Virus record (IMG/VR): IMGVR_UViG_3300042731_003085
Coordinates: 1 to 61,004 of that record
Length of the DNA stretch: 61,004 nt
Source: a virus
Strand: one strand, 5' to 3'
The position numbers and the translations under genes are program-made. This document shows, piece after piece, positions 31,644 to 41,772 of the stretch. Within the stretch, counting starts at the first letter, position 1, and each line of letters starts with the position of its first letter. The notes under the pieces were generated by a model that was not told where the DNA came from, made no database searches, and saw nothing but the letters and a program-made list of their open reading frames with translations.

Positions 31644-32498
31644 ATGAGTACTTCACAACAATATTATAACACAGCTTCAAGGCACGGAGAGTATCAATAT
31701 GTTTCAATGAAAAACATAGTGAACAACTTTATGCTTATGAATGTTGGAGATGATAAGCTTATAAATGACATACCAAGATATCAGGTTGTCCATCATGTTA
31801 AAAGAGCAATTCAAGAGCTTAATTACGGAGCTTTGAGAGAGGTTGTGAAAATGGAAATAGAATTAAGTTCAGCTCTTAAAATTACTATGCCAGAGGATTT
31901 TGTTCAAGTGACAAAAATATCGGTTGTAGATAAATGGGGAAGATTACATCCTTTAATAGAAAACAGAAACAACGCATTACCAAAAGCTTATTTACAGGAC
32001 GACGATACAAATTTTACTTTTGACAGTGATGGAGCTCTGCAAGAAGCAACAAGTATTTCAGAAACTAGAATGGCGGAAATATCAACTCAACAATCTGATG
32101 TTGATGCCATGGAAGATGAGCACACAGGAGGTCGTTTTGGTATGGATACTGGATCAGCTAATAAAAATGGTAATTATTTAATTGACAAAAAAAGAGGATT
32201 TATAAAATTTAGTTCTCATTTGATTGATGGGGATATTATAATTCTGGAATATATTTCTGATGGTCTTTTCGGAAGTAGTGATAGTGAAATTAACATTAAC
32301 AAACTTGCAGAAGATTATCTATACGCATATCTTCAAGCTGCAATACTAGAGAACAAATTTGGTGTACAAGAGTATATTGTTAGAAGAACACAAAAGGCAG
32401 CATCCGCTAAGCTTAGAAACGCTAAGATAAAACTCATGAATATCAATATGGACGATTTAGTTCAGCGTTTAAAAGGCAAGAACAAGTGGGTTAAATAA
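31644..32498 (+). CDS. second ring/tail-tube-like protein
   Basis: 284 aa. Helical N-terminal half (HVKRAIQELNYGALREVVKM) followed by beta-rich segments (SALKITMPEDFVQVTKISVV, WGRLHPLIENRN) and INKLAEDYLYAYLQAAILEN. This combination, between the neck gene and the giant stabilisation-like gene, corresponds to the second ring/tail tubular protein of crAss-like podoviruses. Its last base overlaps the start of the next gene (TAATG), so the two are coupled. No enzyme motif. Confidence 0.75.
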   Translation: MSTSQQYYNTASRHGEYQYVSMKNIVNNFMLMNVGDDKLINDIPRYQVVHHVKRAIQELNYGALREVVKMEIELSSALKITMPEDFVQVTKISVVDKWGRLHPLIENRNNALPKAYLQDDDTNFTFDSDGALQEATSISETRMAEISTQQSDVDAMEDEHTGGRFGMDTGSANKNGNYLIDKKRGFIKFSSHLIDGDIIILEYISDGLFGSSDSEININKLAEDYLYAYLQAAILENKFGVQEYIVRRTQKAASAKLRNAKIKLMNINMDDLVQRLKGKNKWVK

Positions 32499-35400
32499 TG
32501 AAAATAAAAAACATATTTAACTCTGGTAAAATGAATAAAGACCTGGACGAAAGGCTTCTTTCTGAAGGTGTTTATAGAGATGCATTAAATGTCAGAGTAA
32601 TAGGATCTTCAGGTTCAGATGTTGGGTCACTAGAAAATGAACCAGCAAATGTAGGATTAACACAGCTTAATTTTGGAGCTGGTGCAGTCACTATAGGTTC
32701 TGTTTCTGACGATACAAATAAAAAAATATATTGGTTTGTAAGATCAAATACAGGATCTTTTATCTGTGAATATGATGTAGATAATGATAGCTCTACCTTT
32801 GTTCTAAAAGACACTAGAAGCTGGAAAACAAATGTTTTAAACTTTTACAAGACAAACTTTGTTGAAGCTAATATCCTAATAGATATTGACAATAATAAAA
32901 GATTTTTGTTTTTCACAGATGGGATCAATCCTCCTAGACGAATTGAAATAGATTCAGCAAAACTTATTAATGCTAATTCTTTTACTAAATACGATATTGA
33001 CGTAATACAGCAACCTCCTTTAAGTGCTCCCACTTTAGTGTTAGGATCAAGCGCAACAAATGAAAATAATATAAAAGAAAGGTTTTTGTATTTTGCTTAT
33101 AGGTATAAATACAAGCACGGAGAATACAGTGCATTATCTCCTTTTAGTGAAGTTGCTTTTTTGCCAGGTACATTTTCTTTTGATTTTACCACAGGACTTA
33201 ATAAGTCTATGGTAAATGCTTACAATCAAGTCGATATAACATTTGAAACAGGAACTGCGAATGTAGTTGAAATAGATTTAGTTTTTAAAGAAAGCAACAG
33301 CAGTAATGTTTATGTGGTGCAAACTTTTAATAAAAAAGAGGAGTCTATTGCTAATAACAGCACTAAAACACACACTTTTACTAATAGTAAAGTTTATACT
33401 GTATTACCAGAAAAAGAGCTTCTCAGGGTTTATGATAATGTTCCACTAACAGCAGCAACACAACAGTTAATAGGAAACAGAATAGTTTATGGAAATTATA
33501 CTGAAAATTTTAATCTCAAAGACGCTAATGGTGATGACATAGCTTTTGATATTACTGCAAGCCTAAACACATCAGCTATAACTTCTCCAAATGTTGCGAA
33601 AAGCATAAAAACTAATGTTGATTATGAGGTTGGAATAGTTTATCTAGATGATTATGGGAGATCTACAACTGTAATAACATCTAATGGAGCAAGTGTTAAT
33701 GTTCCAATAAGCGCATCTAAAACACAAAACAAAATCAATGTCACAATAGATCATTTACCACCTGCTTTTGCAAAAAAATATAGATTTTATTTAAAAGAAA
33801 GTAAAGGGTCTTATGAAACAATAACGCCATCTATATTTTATAACGAACAAGAAACTGGCTATGTTTACATTCAATTAAATGGAAATGATGTCAATAAAAT
33901 TTCTGAAGGTGATTTTTTAATAGTAAAAGCAGACACAAGAGGTCAAAAAACAAATCTTGTAGAGACACAAGTTTTAGAAGTAAAAGCACAAAGCGTAAAT
34001 TTTTTAGAAGACAGTAGTTATCCTGGAGCAAGTGATCCAGCTGTAGCACAACAAGCTGGAGTTTATATGAAAATAAAACCAGTAGGATTTTCTATTTCAA
34101 CTGCAGATTATGAGCTTACCGAACATACAGATGTAGATACATCTGGTGCTTCTCGTAACAATCCATTAAATAACTCACAAACTGCAGGAGCTTATTTTGA
34201 AGGTCCATTTGTTTATCCAGCTACAAATAGTAACGCTGCAGCATCAGACATAACAATTTCAGGAACGTATACAACATCAAATATATTTTCAAGAATTACA
34301 ATAGAAATTGACGCTGTAAATGCTGGTGGTGATACATTTACAACAACTGTAGATACTTTAGATTCTAATGCTGGAACAGGATCAACCACTACCACACAAG
34401 CTATAACAGTTGGAACCCCTATATCAATTCCAGGAACAGGTTTAAGCGTAGACTTTGCTTCTGCTACAGGTCACACTCTTGGCGATAAATGGACTATAAA
34501 CGCTAGACCTTCTACATTTTCTTATACTAGAACAACTAAAGCATTTGCAACATTTAGATCTTTTCCACAGGCATCTGAAGAAATACCTTTAGGAACAATA
34601 ATAGATTTTGTTTACGATGAGTACAATGAAGAAATACAACATGTATCTGAACAATTTACATCACCTGCTCTTTATGCAAATCTAGAAGAGTGGTATCATG
34701 AAAGCGGAGCAAAAGCAACTATAACTGCAACCATACCTGAAGATAGAATATTTTTTCTTAGGGGAACGTATGGAGAAAAAGAATCAGACATTACAAGTAA
34801 TACGACAGATGATCTTCTAATGATTATAAGGTCTTTAGGCACACAAAATAATGCTATCGACAAACAAGCAAAGATAGATTCCTCTATCAGCTTTTTAGTT
34901 AGACAGACTACAGATGTTTTATGTTTTGAAACTAGAGCTAATGATAAAAATGAAGATATATTCTATGAGATTCCTGGCACATACGACATAAGCTCGAATG
35001 GATATCATAATGTTCCTAGTCCTGGAACATCACAAACCGATACAGTGGCTGCTAGTTTAACTTTAGGTTTTTTTAATGTTTTTTCTTGGGGAAACTGCAT
35101 AGAGTCTTATAAGATTAAAGATAATTTAAACGCTAAGTTTTTTCAGTTAGAAAATAGACCATCAACAAACCTAAAAGATTACAAAAAAAATCACAGAACA
35201 GCATCTCTGACTTACAGTAATGTTTACAGTCAAACTACTAAATATAATGGTCTAAATGAATTTAATTTAGCTGTGGCTAATTACAAAGACATGGATGACT
35301 TCTTTGGTGACATAAACAAGATAGTTGCAAGAGAAGCTGACTTAGTAGTTTTTCAAGAAAATAAGGTCAGTAAAGTGTTATTTGGAAAAAGCGTTTTATT

Positions 35401-37144
35401 TAATGCTGACGGATCTTCAAATGTAACAGCTGTAGATTCTGTGTTAGGGCAAGAAGTGGCTTTTACAGGAGAGTATGGTATCACAAACAATCCATTTGCT
35501 ACAGTAATGTGGGGTGGATTAATTTATTTTATTGATGAAAGAAGAAGAACTGCTTGTAGGCTGTCAGGAAATACTATAGAACAAATATCTGACTATGGAA
35601 TGATCGATTGGTTTAATGATAATCTTTCAGACTCTGCACCACCACAAGTAATTGCTGAATACGATCCAAGAGATAGACAAATTGCTTTTTCTCTAAAACA
35701 AACACAAGTAGAGTGGAGAGAAGACGAAGTTGAGTGTGAAATATTATTTGATAATACTGATACTGATGGAGATGGAATATTTGATTCCCTTGACCCTGAT
35801 GATGATAATGATGGAGTACTAGATGTTAATGATGCATTCCCATTAGACCCTACAGAAAGCGTGGATACAGACGGAGATGGAATAGGAGACAACGCAGACA
35901 CAGATGACGATGGCGATGGTATACCTGATGCCACTGATTCAACACCACTTGATCCTGAAGAACAAATTACATTAGATACAGACGGAGACGGTATATTAGA
36001 TATTCATGATCCAGACGACGATAATGATGGAATTCCAGATGCACAGGAAATCAATACAAGTTCTACAAATGCAGATACTGATGGAGATGGGGTAAATGAC
36101 TTGACAGATGCATTTCCAACAGATCCAAATGAAAGCGTTGACACGGATGGTGACGGAACAGGAGATAATGCAGATACAGACGACGACGGAGACGGAGTGC
36201 CTGACAGCGAAGATGCTTTTCCATTAGACCCTGATGAGAGTACGGATTCCGATGGTGACGGCATAGGAGATAATGAAGATCCTGACGATGATAATGATGG
36301 CATATTAGATGTAGACGAGCCAGATTCAGATAATGATGGTATTCCTGATGATACTGATACTGACGATGATAATGATGGTACTCCTGACAGTAGTGATGCA
36401 TTCCCAACTGACCCAAACGAACAAGTTGATACAGATGGAGACGGTACGGGTGATAATGCCGACACGGATGATGATGGGGATGGAGTCCCAGATTCTTCAG
36501 ATGCTTTTCCATTAGATCCAGCAGAATCACTTGACACCGATGGCGATGGTACGGGAGATAACGCAGATACTGATGATGATAATGACGGAACTCCAGATAC
36601 ATCTGACGCTTTTCCTAGAGACCCAGCAGAAACTACTGATACTGACGGAGATGGTATAGGCGATAACGCTGATACTGATGATGACGGAGACGGTGTTATT
36701 GATACAGAAGATAGATTTCCAAATGATCCAAATGAATCAAGAGATACAGATGGTGATGGTACTGGAGATAATGCAGACACCGATGACGACAATGATGGGA
36801 CTCCTGATAGTCAAGACGCGTTCCCAACTGATCCTGAAAATCAAACAAACACGCCAACAGACACAGATAGTGATACTGTAATAGATTATCATGACACAGA
36901 TGATGATAATGATGGTTTTACAGATTCTGATGAGATAGCTGCTGGTTCAGACCCATTAGACGCAACTGACACACCTACAGACACGGATGGAGATGGAACT
37001 CCTGATATAACAGATACAGATGACGATAATGATGGTGTGCCTGATTCTCAAGATCCATTCCCATTAGACGCAACTAGAGACGCACAAGCAACATTTAGCA
37101 TAAGTATAAATAATAACACAAAAGTAGACCACACGGTTCCTTAA
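32498..37144 (+). CDS. giant tail stabilisation/muzzle-like protein with TSP3 calcium repeats
   Basis: 1548 aa. The N-terminus MKIKNIFNSGKMNKDLDERL is the hallmark of the large stabilisation or muzzle-type tail proteins of crAss-like and related podoviruses, followed by ~1080 residues of beta-rich structure (e.g. RFLFFTDGINPPRRIEIDSA, GQEVAFTGEYGITNNPF). Residues about 1087-1535 then consist of thrombospondin type-3 repeats (DTDGDGxxDxxDxDDDxDGxxD, 11 modules with D[TS]DGDG). These acidic loops bind calcium in known TSP3 proteins. The C-terminus is short (TFSISINNNTKVDHTVP). Calcium would stiffen an extended arm; this is inference. Such repeats are common in marine Bacteroidetes surface proteins. 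Confidence 0.85.
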   Translation: MKIKNIFNSGKMNKDLDERLLSEGVYRDALNVRVIGSSGSDVGSLENEPANVGLTQLNFGAGAVTIGSVSDDTNKKIYWFVRSNTGSFICEYDVDNDSSTFVLKDTRSWKTNVLNFYKTNFVEANILIDIDNNKRFLFFTDGINPPRRIEIDSAKLINANSFTKYDIDVIQQPPLSAPTLVLGSSATNENNIKERFLYFAYRYKYKHGEYSALSPFSEVAFLPGTFSFDFTTGLNKSMVNAYNQVDITFETGTANVVEIDLVFKESNSSNVYVVQTFNKKEESIANNSTKTHTFTNSKVYTVLPEKELLRVYDNVPLTAATQQLIGNRIVYGNYTENFNLKDANGDDIAFDITASLNTSAITSPNVAKSIKTNVDYEVGIVYLDDYGRSTTVITSNGASVNVPISASKTQNKINVTIDHLPPAFAKKYRFYLKESKGSYETITPSIFYNEQETGYVYIQLNGNDVNKISEGDFLIVKADTRGQKTNLVETQVLEVKAQSVNFLEDSSYPGASDPAVAQQAGVYMKIKPVGFSISTADYELTEHTDVDTSGASRNNPLNNSQTAGAYFEGPFVYPATNSNAAASDITISGTYTTSNIFSRITIEIDAVNAGGDTFTTTVDTLDSNAGTGSTTTTQAITVGTPISIPGTGLSVDFASATGHTLGDKWTINARPSTFSYTRTTKAFATFRSFPQASEEIPLGTIIDFVYDEYNEEIQHVSEQFTSPALYANLEEWYHESGAKATITATIPEDRIFFLRGTYGEKESDITSNTTDDLLMIIRSLGTQNNAIDKQAKIDSSISFLVRQTTDVLCFETRANDKNEDIFYEIPGTYDISSNGYHNVPSPGTSQTDTVAASLTLGFFNVFSWGNCIESYKIKDNLNAKFFQLENRPSTNLKDYKKNHRTASLTYSNVYSQTTKYNGLNEFNLAVANYKDMDDFFGDINKIVAREADLVVFQENKVSKVLFGKSVLFNADGSSNVTAVDSVLGQEVAFTGEYGITNNPFATVMWGGLIYFIDERRRTACRLSGNTIEQISDYGMIDWFNDNLSDSAPPQVIAEYDPRDRQIAFSLKQTQVEWREDEVECEILFDNTDTDGDGIFDSLDPDDDNDGVLDVNDAFPLDPTESVDTDGDGIGDNADTDDDGDGIPDATDSTPLDPEEQITLDTDGDGILDIHDPDDDNDGIPDAQEINTSSTNADTDGDGVNDLTDAFPTDPNESVDTDGDGTGDNADTDDDGDGVPDSEDAFPLDPDESTDSDGDGIGDNEDPDDDNDGILDVDEPDSDNDGIPDDTDTDDDNDGTPDSSDAFPTDPNEQVDTDGDGTGDNADTDDDGDGVPDSSDAFPLDPAESLDTDGDGTGDNADTDDDNDGTPDTSDAFPRDPAETTDTDGDGIGDNADTDDDGDGVIDTEDRFPNDPNESRDTDGDGTGDNADTDDDNDGTPDSQDAFPTDPENQTNTPTDTDSDTVIDYHDTDDDNDGFTDSDEIAAGSDPLDATDTPTDTDGDGTPDITDTDDDNDGVPDSQDPFPLDATRDAQATFSISINNNTKVDHTVP
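35756..37074 (+). repeat. thrombospondin type-3 repeat array (coding)
   Basis: About 1.3 kb of imperfect GAT/GAC-rich repeats (gayacngayggngayggn) encode the calcium-binding Asp/Gly array of the 32498-37144 protein. Modules are 22-60 residues long, several of 35 residues (DTDGDGTGDNADTDDDGDG...AFPLDP). The opposite strand gives a long Ser/Pro/Val open frame (36004-36792) that is only a shadow. Confidence 0.92.
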
Positions 37145-37154
37145 AATATAAAAT

Positions 37155-40100
37155 ATGGCAATACAGCTTCTACAGACCGTAACAAAAGCAGAAAACTCTT
37201 CTGGTAATATTGGCGTATATACTATTAAAGTAAAAGATGGATATGCTATGGTTCAAAATCCCGACATATTAACTATTAATGGTGATGAATGGGATTTAAC
37301 AGGAGATAACACTCCTATAGCTATTACAACAGGCACTGACCACAGAGAAACTGATGGAAACGGAAACGGTATACATGGCACACAGACATTTAATATAAAT
37401 CTTGAATACGCAGCAGGAAACTTAAATCCTTCTGACGATAACACTAACGAGATCACACTAAATCTACATGTAGAAAAAATAAAGTTTTTATGTGCTAACA
37501 CCTCAGAGTATATTGTAATGAGAGGTGGAGTTCCTTCATTCAACTTTTTTGAGCCAATAACTAATTACAGCGCAACAACATTTTATGGATCTGATCCTTT
37601 ATATTTAGCACTAGCACAGCAGACATATGCTTGGTTTATAGACAATGAAAACGATGCGTTTTGTTTACACACATCTGGTACAGGTTTATCTATGACAGGA
37701 CAATATTCAAAAACAGTTAGTGTTTCTACTTCTGTTTATACAGGGACCAAAACAATATACTGGGGCGATATAACAGTAACTTGCTCAGGAGATTTTGGTA
37801 CAGCAAGCATGATATTTGATGATGGTCTTAGATCTACAAAAGATTGGATTAGGTATGAAGAAAGTTGTGTGGTTTTGTATACATCAGCTTCAACCGCAGA
37901 AAGGGAAGATAATGATTTGCTTAACGTTATTAAAATAGACGACTGTGAATATCTAGGCACTGGAGCAACAACCACTTACCAAGAAGTTTTACATTCAAAA
38001 ACTAACGGATACAATTTTGCACTAAAGTACCAGTTTGATAATCCACTTACTTATTCTTTTTCAAAAAAAGAAAACAACATTTATTTATCAGTTGTACAAG
38101 ATGGTCAAATTGGACAAGGAACATTAGCTAGATCAACTGATGGAGTTAATTTTCAAATATGTCAATTTAATCCTACAGACAGCCAACTTGTTGCAACATT
38201 TGGGCACAATCAATCACTAGCAGCTTTTAGAAGACAAACATACATAGAAGACTTTTGTTATGCTGGAGTAGACTCTAGTGGCAATCATGTATGGTATGCC
38301 TTATGTATGTTAAATGATTCTCAAAATATAGGAGGACCTTTATCTTCATCAGTCAATAAATTGTTTCTAGCTAAATCAATTGATAATGCGGTTTCCTTTT
38401 CTATTTTAAATTTTGATGAAACAAAAACAGGAAACGCAGATTTTTTTGGTGAATTGTCAGTTTCAAGAGGCACAGGTTCTGGTACAGCCACTATATTGCA
38501 CAGATTTGGCAGTGTACGAATATACGCTAGCATTGAGTATGATTATTTGTTTATATATAGAGGTGTAGGTGCTAGATATATAGATCAAAACGGTTCTACT
38601 CAATATACTTCAGTTTTATATAGATATTTTCCTAGTCAAGATAATAATACTACTAGCGATGACTGCGTCATAAAACCTATAGTAGCTGGACGGTTTTCTC
38701 AAGGAAGTCCAGAAAAAACTGGTGTAGACTCATTTGAAACATATTATATTGAACTAGATGTAGACAATAAATCTGTTCCTTTTTTAGTGCTAAATAATGG
38801 ATTGTGTGTTTTTACTGGAATGGGACAATATGCAATTTCTTGGAACTATGGAATAAATTGGACTGTAGCAGATTTACCAACCATAAGTGACACACACACA
38901 AATGGGAGCACTTATGTATATCCAGAAGACAGTCCTTCTCCTTATGAGCAAAATGGAAACGTGCATTTTGTTACAGGAACGTATAATAATAGTTTTCAAA
39001 GAAACACACCGTATCGACAAGGAGTCGTCAATGGATCACACACCTTGTCTTTTGGTCTTTTCAATTCATTTATGAGAATGAATATAAAAGGAGAAAACAC
39101 AAATCTAGGAGGCACAGTCCCTACGTCATGGACAGATGCAACAGATTATAATACTATTACGACCAAGGTTGTCACGGTACAAACTTACACTCCATCACCA
39201 AGCAATAATATATTTGTTATAGACGGCACTTCATCATTTAACCAACAAATTTCAGCTCCGAAAGGAAGTGTAATTAGGTTTGATCAAAGTGACACCTCAA
39301 ATGCAGGAAAACAAATATTATTTTCTACTGAGTCTGCTTCTGGTTTACAATACGCAAATCAATACACTACAGAAGTAACTGTAAATGGAACTCCTGGAAC
39401 ATCTGGTGCGTTTACTGATATAAAAATACCTGGATCAGGTACAATTTATTTTTTCCATAATACAGGAAGTGGAACTACACATACGTATGGTCATGCTCTT
39501 AACGGATCTTATTCTGTGAATGTGTCTGATATAATAGAAGACTGGACTCTACTTAAAGAGTATGATTACAGCTCATCTAAATTAATAAAACGTGTTTCTG
39601 ATATTTTTGTAGACGAAGAAGAAAATAGAGTATTTATATCACACGGACAATCCGTTCAGGATAGTGAATTTGGCATGACTTTAATCCCATCGCCACCATC
39701 TCCAACAATTTCAAATACAGGGATATTTACAACGATCACAACACCAACCCTTCCTTCTGGAACTACATTAACACAGGCATCAGCTAATCAAGGGTATTAT
39801 TATGAAGTTTATTCTGAAAACCCATTTTCTATAGTATTTACAACTGGTAATGGAGATCAGCGCAAATTTGACGGAGTATTTGATATAGTTGTATTAAGTA
39901 AAACTCTTCCAGTTGTTTTAGACACAGTGTCGAATCAACAGTATACAACTTATCAGGGCATATTTGATATGGGCGATGCGCCTACATCTCTTGTCCCGAA
40001 CCCACAAAATAATGGAACTCTTGTGTCAGGTTCTTTTGGAACTTCAGGTTTAACACAACTCGGACAATATATTGTTAGGGATGCTTTCTTGTATTATGGA

Positions 40101-40742
40101 TTTATTCCTAAAGTTTATGTAAATGGTTTTTGGAGATCAGACCCAGAAGGAAGCAATGCAAATGCAGCCACTAATTTAAAAACATATTCTAGAGTCGAAT
40201 TAACAGTTGGGGATAGACCAAGACAAGTTGCATCTGGACAATCAATAGAATATCTTTTTGACCCAGCAAATGGACCTATATTAACTACTCCTTCTAATTA
40301 CAATTTTACTCATATACTAGGTATGTACAGTGGTGGAACAACGCTAGGGACTGGAAACAGTCAATATAGGTCCATTAACGGCAGCTTACCTTTGTATGGT
40401 GATGTTATATTTTGTTTTCCTAAAAGAAATTCTGATGGATACACTGTTCCGACATTTTTCAATGGCAATCCTTCAAGCAATATATTCACAAATTCTGGGG
40501 ATATAAACACAATAGGACTTAAGTTTTACTCAGACTATACTGGTACTGAGTTTATATCGGGGTATTATGGATCGAGAACTACTGAACAAGCTTCAATATA
40601 CAGAAGAATAAATCCAGATTCATCAGTTCAGCTAGATTTTGCAGATAAGTATAATAAAAATTATATACATGTCAACTCAGACGGATTTGTAAATGAAGTG
40701 GGAGACGTAGCAAACTTGCCAAATTATAATCAATGTAATTAG
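37155..40742 (+). CDS. large tail/virion protein, beta-rich
   Basis: 1195 aa, 10 nt after the TSP3 protein. Starts MAIQLLQTVTKAENSSGNIG. Body is beta-rich with no membrane segment; GTLARSTDGVNFQICQFN and WNYGINWTVADLPTISDTHT resemble BNR/sialidase-like beta-propeller repeats, but no complete set of Asp-box motifs is seen, so enzymatic activity is not claimed. Near the C-terminus the peptide YTGTEFISGYYGS recurs in the gene 41773-42375. It is probably a tail hub or fibre protein. Own promoter not seen; likely read from 30913. Confidence 0.72.
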   Translation: MAIQLLQTVTKAENSSGNIGVYTIKVKDGYAMVQNPDILTINGDEWDLTGDNTPIAITTGTDHRETDGNGNGIHGTQTFNINLEYAAGNLNPSDDNTNEITLNLHVEKIKFLCANTSEYIVMRGGVPSFNFFEPITNYSATTFYGSDPLYLALAQQTYAWFIDNENDAFCLHTSGTGLSMTGQYSKTVSVSTSVYTGTKTIYWGDITVTCSGDFGTASMIFDDGLRSTKDWIRYEESCVVLYTSASTAEREDNDLLNVIKIDDCEYLGTGATTTYQEVLHSKTNGYNFALKYQFDNPLTYSFSKKENNIYLSVVQDGQIGQGTLARSTDGVNFQICQFNPTDSQLVATFGHNQSLAAFRRQTYIEDFCYAGVDSSGNHVWYALCMLNDSQNIGGPLSSSVNKLFLAKSIDNAVSFSILNFDETKTGNADFFGELSVSRGTGSGTATILHRFGSVRIYASIEYDYLFIYRGVGARYIDQNGSTQYTSVLYRYFPSQDNNTTSDDCVIKPIVAGRFSQGSPEKTGVDSFETYYIELDVDNKSVPFLVLNNGLCVFTGMGQYAISWNYGINWTVADLPTISDTHTNGSTYVYPEDSPSPYEQNGNVHFVTGTYNNSFQRNTPYRQGVVNGSHTLSFGLFNSFMRMNIKGENTNLGGTVPTSWTDATDYNTITTKVVTVQTYTPSPSNNIFVIDGTSSFNQQISAPKGSVIRFDQSDTSNAGKQILFSTESASGLQYANQYTTEVTVNGTPGTSGAFTDIKIPGSGTIYFFHNTGSGTTHTYGHALNGSYSVNVSDIIEDWTLLKEYDYSSSKLIKRVSDIFVDEEENRVFISHGQSVQDSEFGMTLIPSPPSPTISNTGIFTTITTPTLPSGTTLTQASANQGYYYEVYSENPFSIVFTTGNGDQRKFDGVFDIVVLSKTLPVVLDTVSNQQYTTYQGIFDMGDAPTSLVPNPQNNGTLVSGSFGTSGLTQLGQYIVRDAFLYYGFIPKVYVNGFWRSDPEGSNANAATNLKTYSRVELTVGDRPRQVASGQSIEYLFDPANGPILTTPSNYNFTHILGMYSGGTTLGTGNSQYRSINGSLPLYGDVIFCFPKRNSDGYTVPTFFNGNPSSNIFTNSGDINTIGLKFYSDYTGTEFISGYYGSRTTEQASIYRRINPDSSVQLDFADKYNKNYIHVNSDGFVNEVGDVANLPNYNQCN
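40539..40570 (+). repeat. 32-nt direct repeat with 42337-42368 (31/32 identical)
   Basis: ACTGGTACTGAGTTTATATC followed by GGGGTATTATGG at 40539-40570 matches 42337-42368 except one T/A. It encodes TGTE-F/Y-ISGYYG in two otherwise unrelated virion genes, in frame in both. Confidence 0.92.
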
Positions 40743-40744
40743 TT

Positions 40745-40752
40745 TAAATTTG
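40745..40752 (+). promoter_or_regulatory. promoter box (TAAATTTG), near-leaderless
   Basis: TTTAAATTTGTAGT contains TAnnTTTG ending 4 nt before ATG 40757, placing the expected start at or next to the A of ATG, as at 4624-4636. Confidence 0.5.
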
Positions 40753-40756
40753 TAGT

Positions 40757-41743
40757 ATGAAGTATAGATCAGGATATAAAGTAGTTAAGACACTTAGAAA
40801 GTATGTAAATGGGAAGCCTACAAACATAACAAAGGCTAACGTATCAGGTCAGGACGATTATATAGAAAAGTATTTATCTGATGAATGCCCTGTAAATCCA
40901 TTGCCTGCAGGTATTTCTGAAAGCATTGTAAATCCAGCACAAGAAGCTTCTTTGTTTACAACAACAACTCAAGCTAATACAAATTCATATACGTTAAGTT
41001 TTAGTCAATATATAAATGGATGGACAAGCTTTCATTCTTGGAAGCCAGAATCTATGATATCATCAAACGGAGAGTTTTATAGTTTCAAAGACGGTCACCT
41101 ATATAAACATCACGCAAATGAAACATTAAGAAACACCTTCTATGGTCAACAATATAATTCAGAAATTGAGTTTGTAGCAAACGACAGCCCTTCTGATATT
41201 AAAATGTATAGAACTATTAAAACAGAAGGTAATAGTAAAAATTGGGATATAACAATTGAAAGCGAAACCGAAACAGGTTTTGTAGATAAAGCATCATTCA
41301 AAAAGAAAGAAGGGATGTATTATGGTTATGTCAGGAATAATAACACTGATGTTGACTACAAAAAACTAAGTGTGCAAGGTTTAGGTCTTTGTGCTTCATC
41401 TACTACTACTACAGTAACGATAAATAATCTAAATGTAGGATTAATGTCTGTGGGTGATAAATTATATAAAGCAGTAATGTCTGCAGGGACTGGTTATACA
41501 AGTGGAGACACTATAGGAACACCATCTCTTTTAGGAACAATAACATCTATCAGTGGTAATGTAATTACCCATAATGGATCTACTGCAGCAGCAGCAGGTA
41601 ATTTTATATTATTTGCAAAAAATCAAACAGCAGAGTCGGAAGGAATAAGAGGGTATCATGCTAAAATAAAATTGACCAATAATAGCACCAGCCCTGTTGA
41701 ATTATTTGCCGTTGACTCTGAGGTAACTAAGAGTAACCTTTAA
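40757..41743 (+). CDS. tail protein related to stabilisation-protein C-terminus
   Basis: 328 aa. The block INGWTSFHSWKPESMISSNG, EFYSFKDGHLYKHHANE and NSEIEFVANDSPSDIKMYRT resembles the C-terminal part of crAss-like stabilisation/muzzle proteins, here as a separate gene. The C-terminal third (GLMSVGDKLYKAVMSAGTGY, then AKIKLTNNSTSPVELFAVDS) is a small beta-domain. It may complete the function of the 32498-37144 protein, whose own C-terminus is replaced by TSP3 repeats: a possible gene split. Flanked by promoter boxes on both sides. Confidence 0.72.
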   Translation: MKYRSGYKVVKTLRKYVNGKPTNITKANVSGQDDYIEKYLSDECPVNPLPAGISESIVNPAQEASLFTTTTQANTNSYTLSFSQYINGWTSFHSWKPESMISSNGEFYSFKDGHLYKHHANETLRNTFYGQQYNSEIEFVANDSPSDIKMYRTIKTEGNSKNWDITIESETETGFVDKASFKKKEGMYYGYVRNNNTDVDYKKLSVQGLGLCASSTTTTVTINNLNVGLMSVGDKLYKAVMSAGTGYTSGDTIGTPSLLGTITSISGNVITHNGSTAAAAGNFILFAKNQTAESEGIRGYHAKIKLTNNSTSPVELFAVDSEVTKSNL

Positions 41744-41749
41744 AATTCG

Positions 41750-41757
41750 TATATTTG
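41750..41757 (+). promoter_or_regulatory. promoter box (TATATTTG) for internal virion proteins
   Basis: TTCGTATATTTGTT, a perfect match to the recurrent TCGTAWATTTGT box, 15 nt before ATG 41773; likely drives the three internal virion protein genes to 51199. Confidence 0.62.
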
Positions 41758-41772
41758 TTAAAATTTAGCTAA

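Noticed and set aside
36004-36792. 262-codon minus-strand frame rich in Ser, Pro and Val
   Set aside because: Pure reverse-strand shadow of the Asp/Gly-rich TSP3 repeat array.
35756-37074. Regular repeats that could be mistaken for a CRISPR array
   Set aside because: Units vary in length, are in frame, and encode calcium-binding repeats; there are no constant repeats with unique spacers.
37155-40742. Sialidase activity for the 1195-aa tail protein
   Set aside because: Only scattered BNR-like phrases; no set of Asp boxes and no catalytic Arg triad could be identified.
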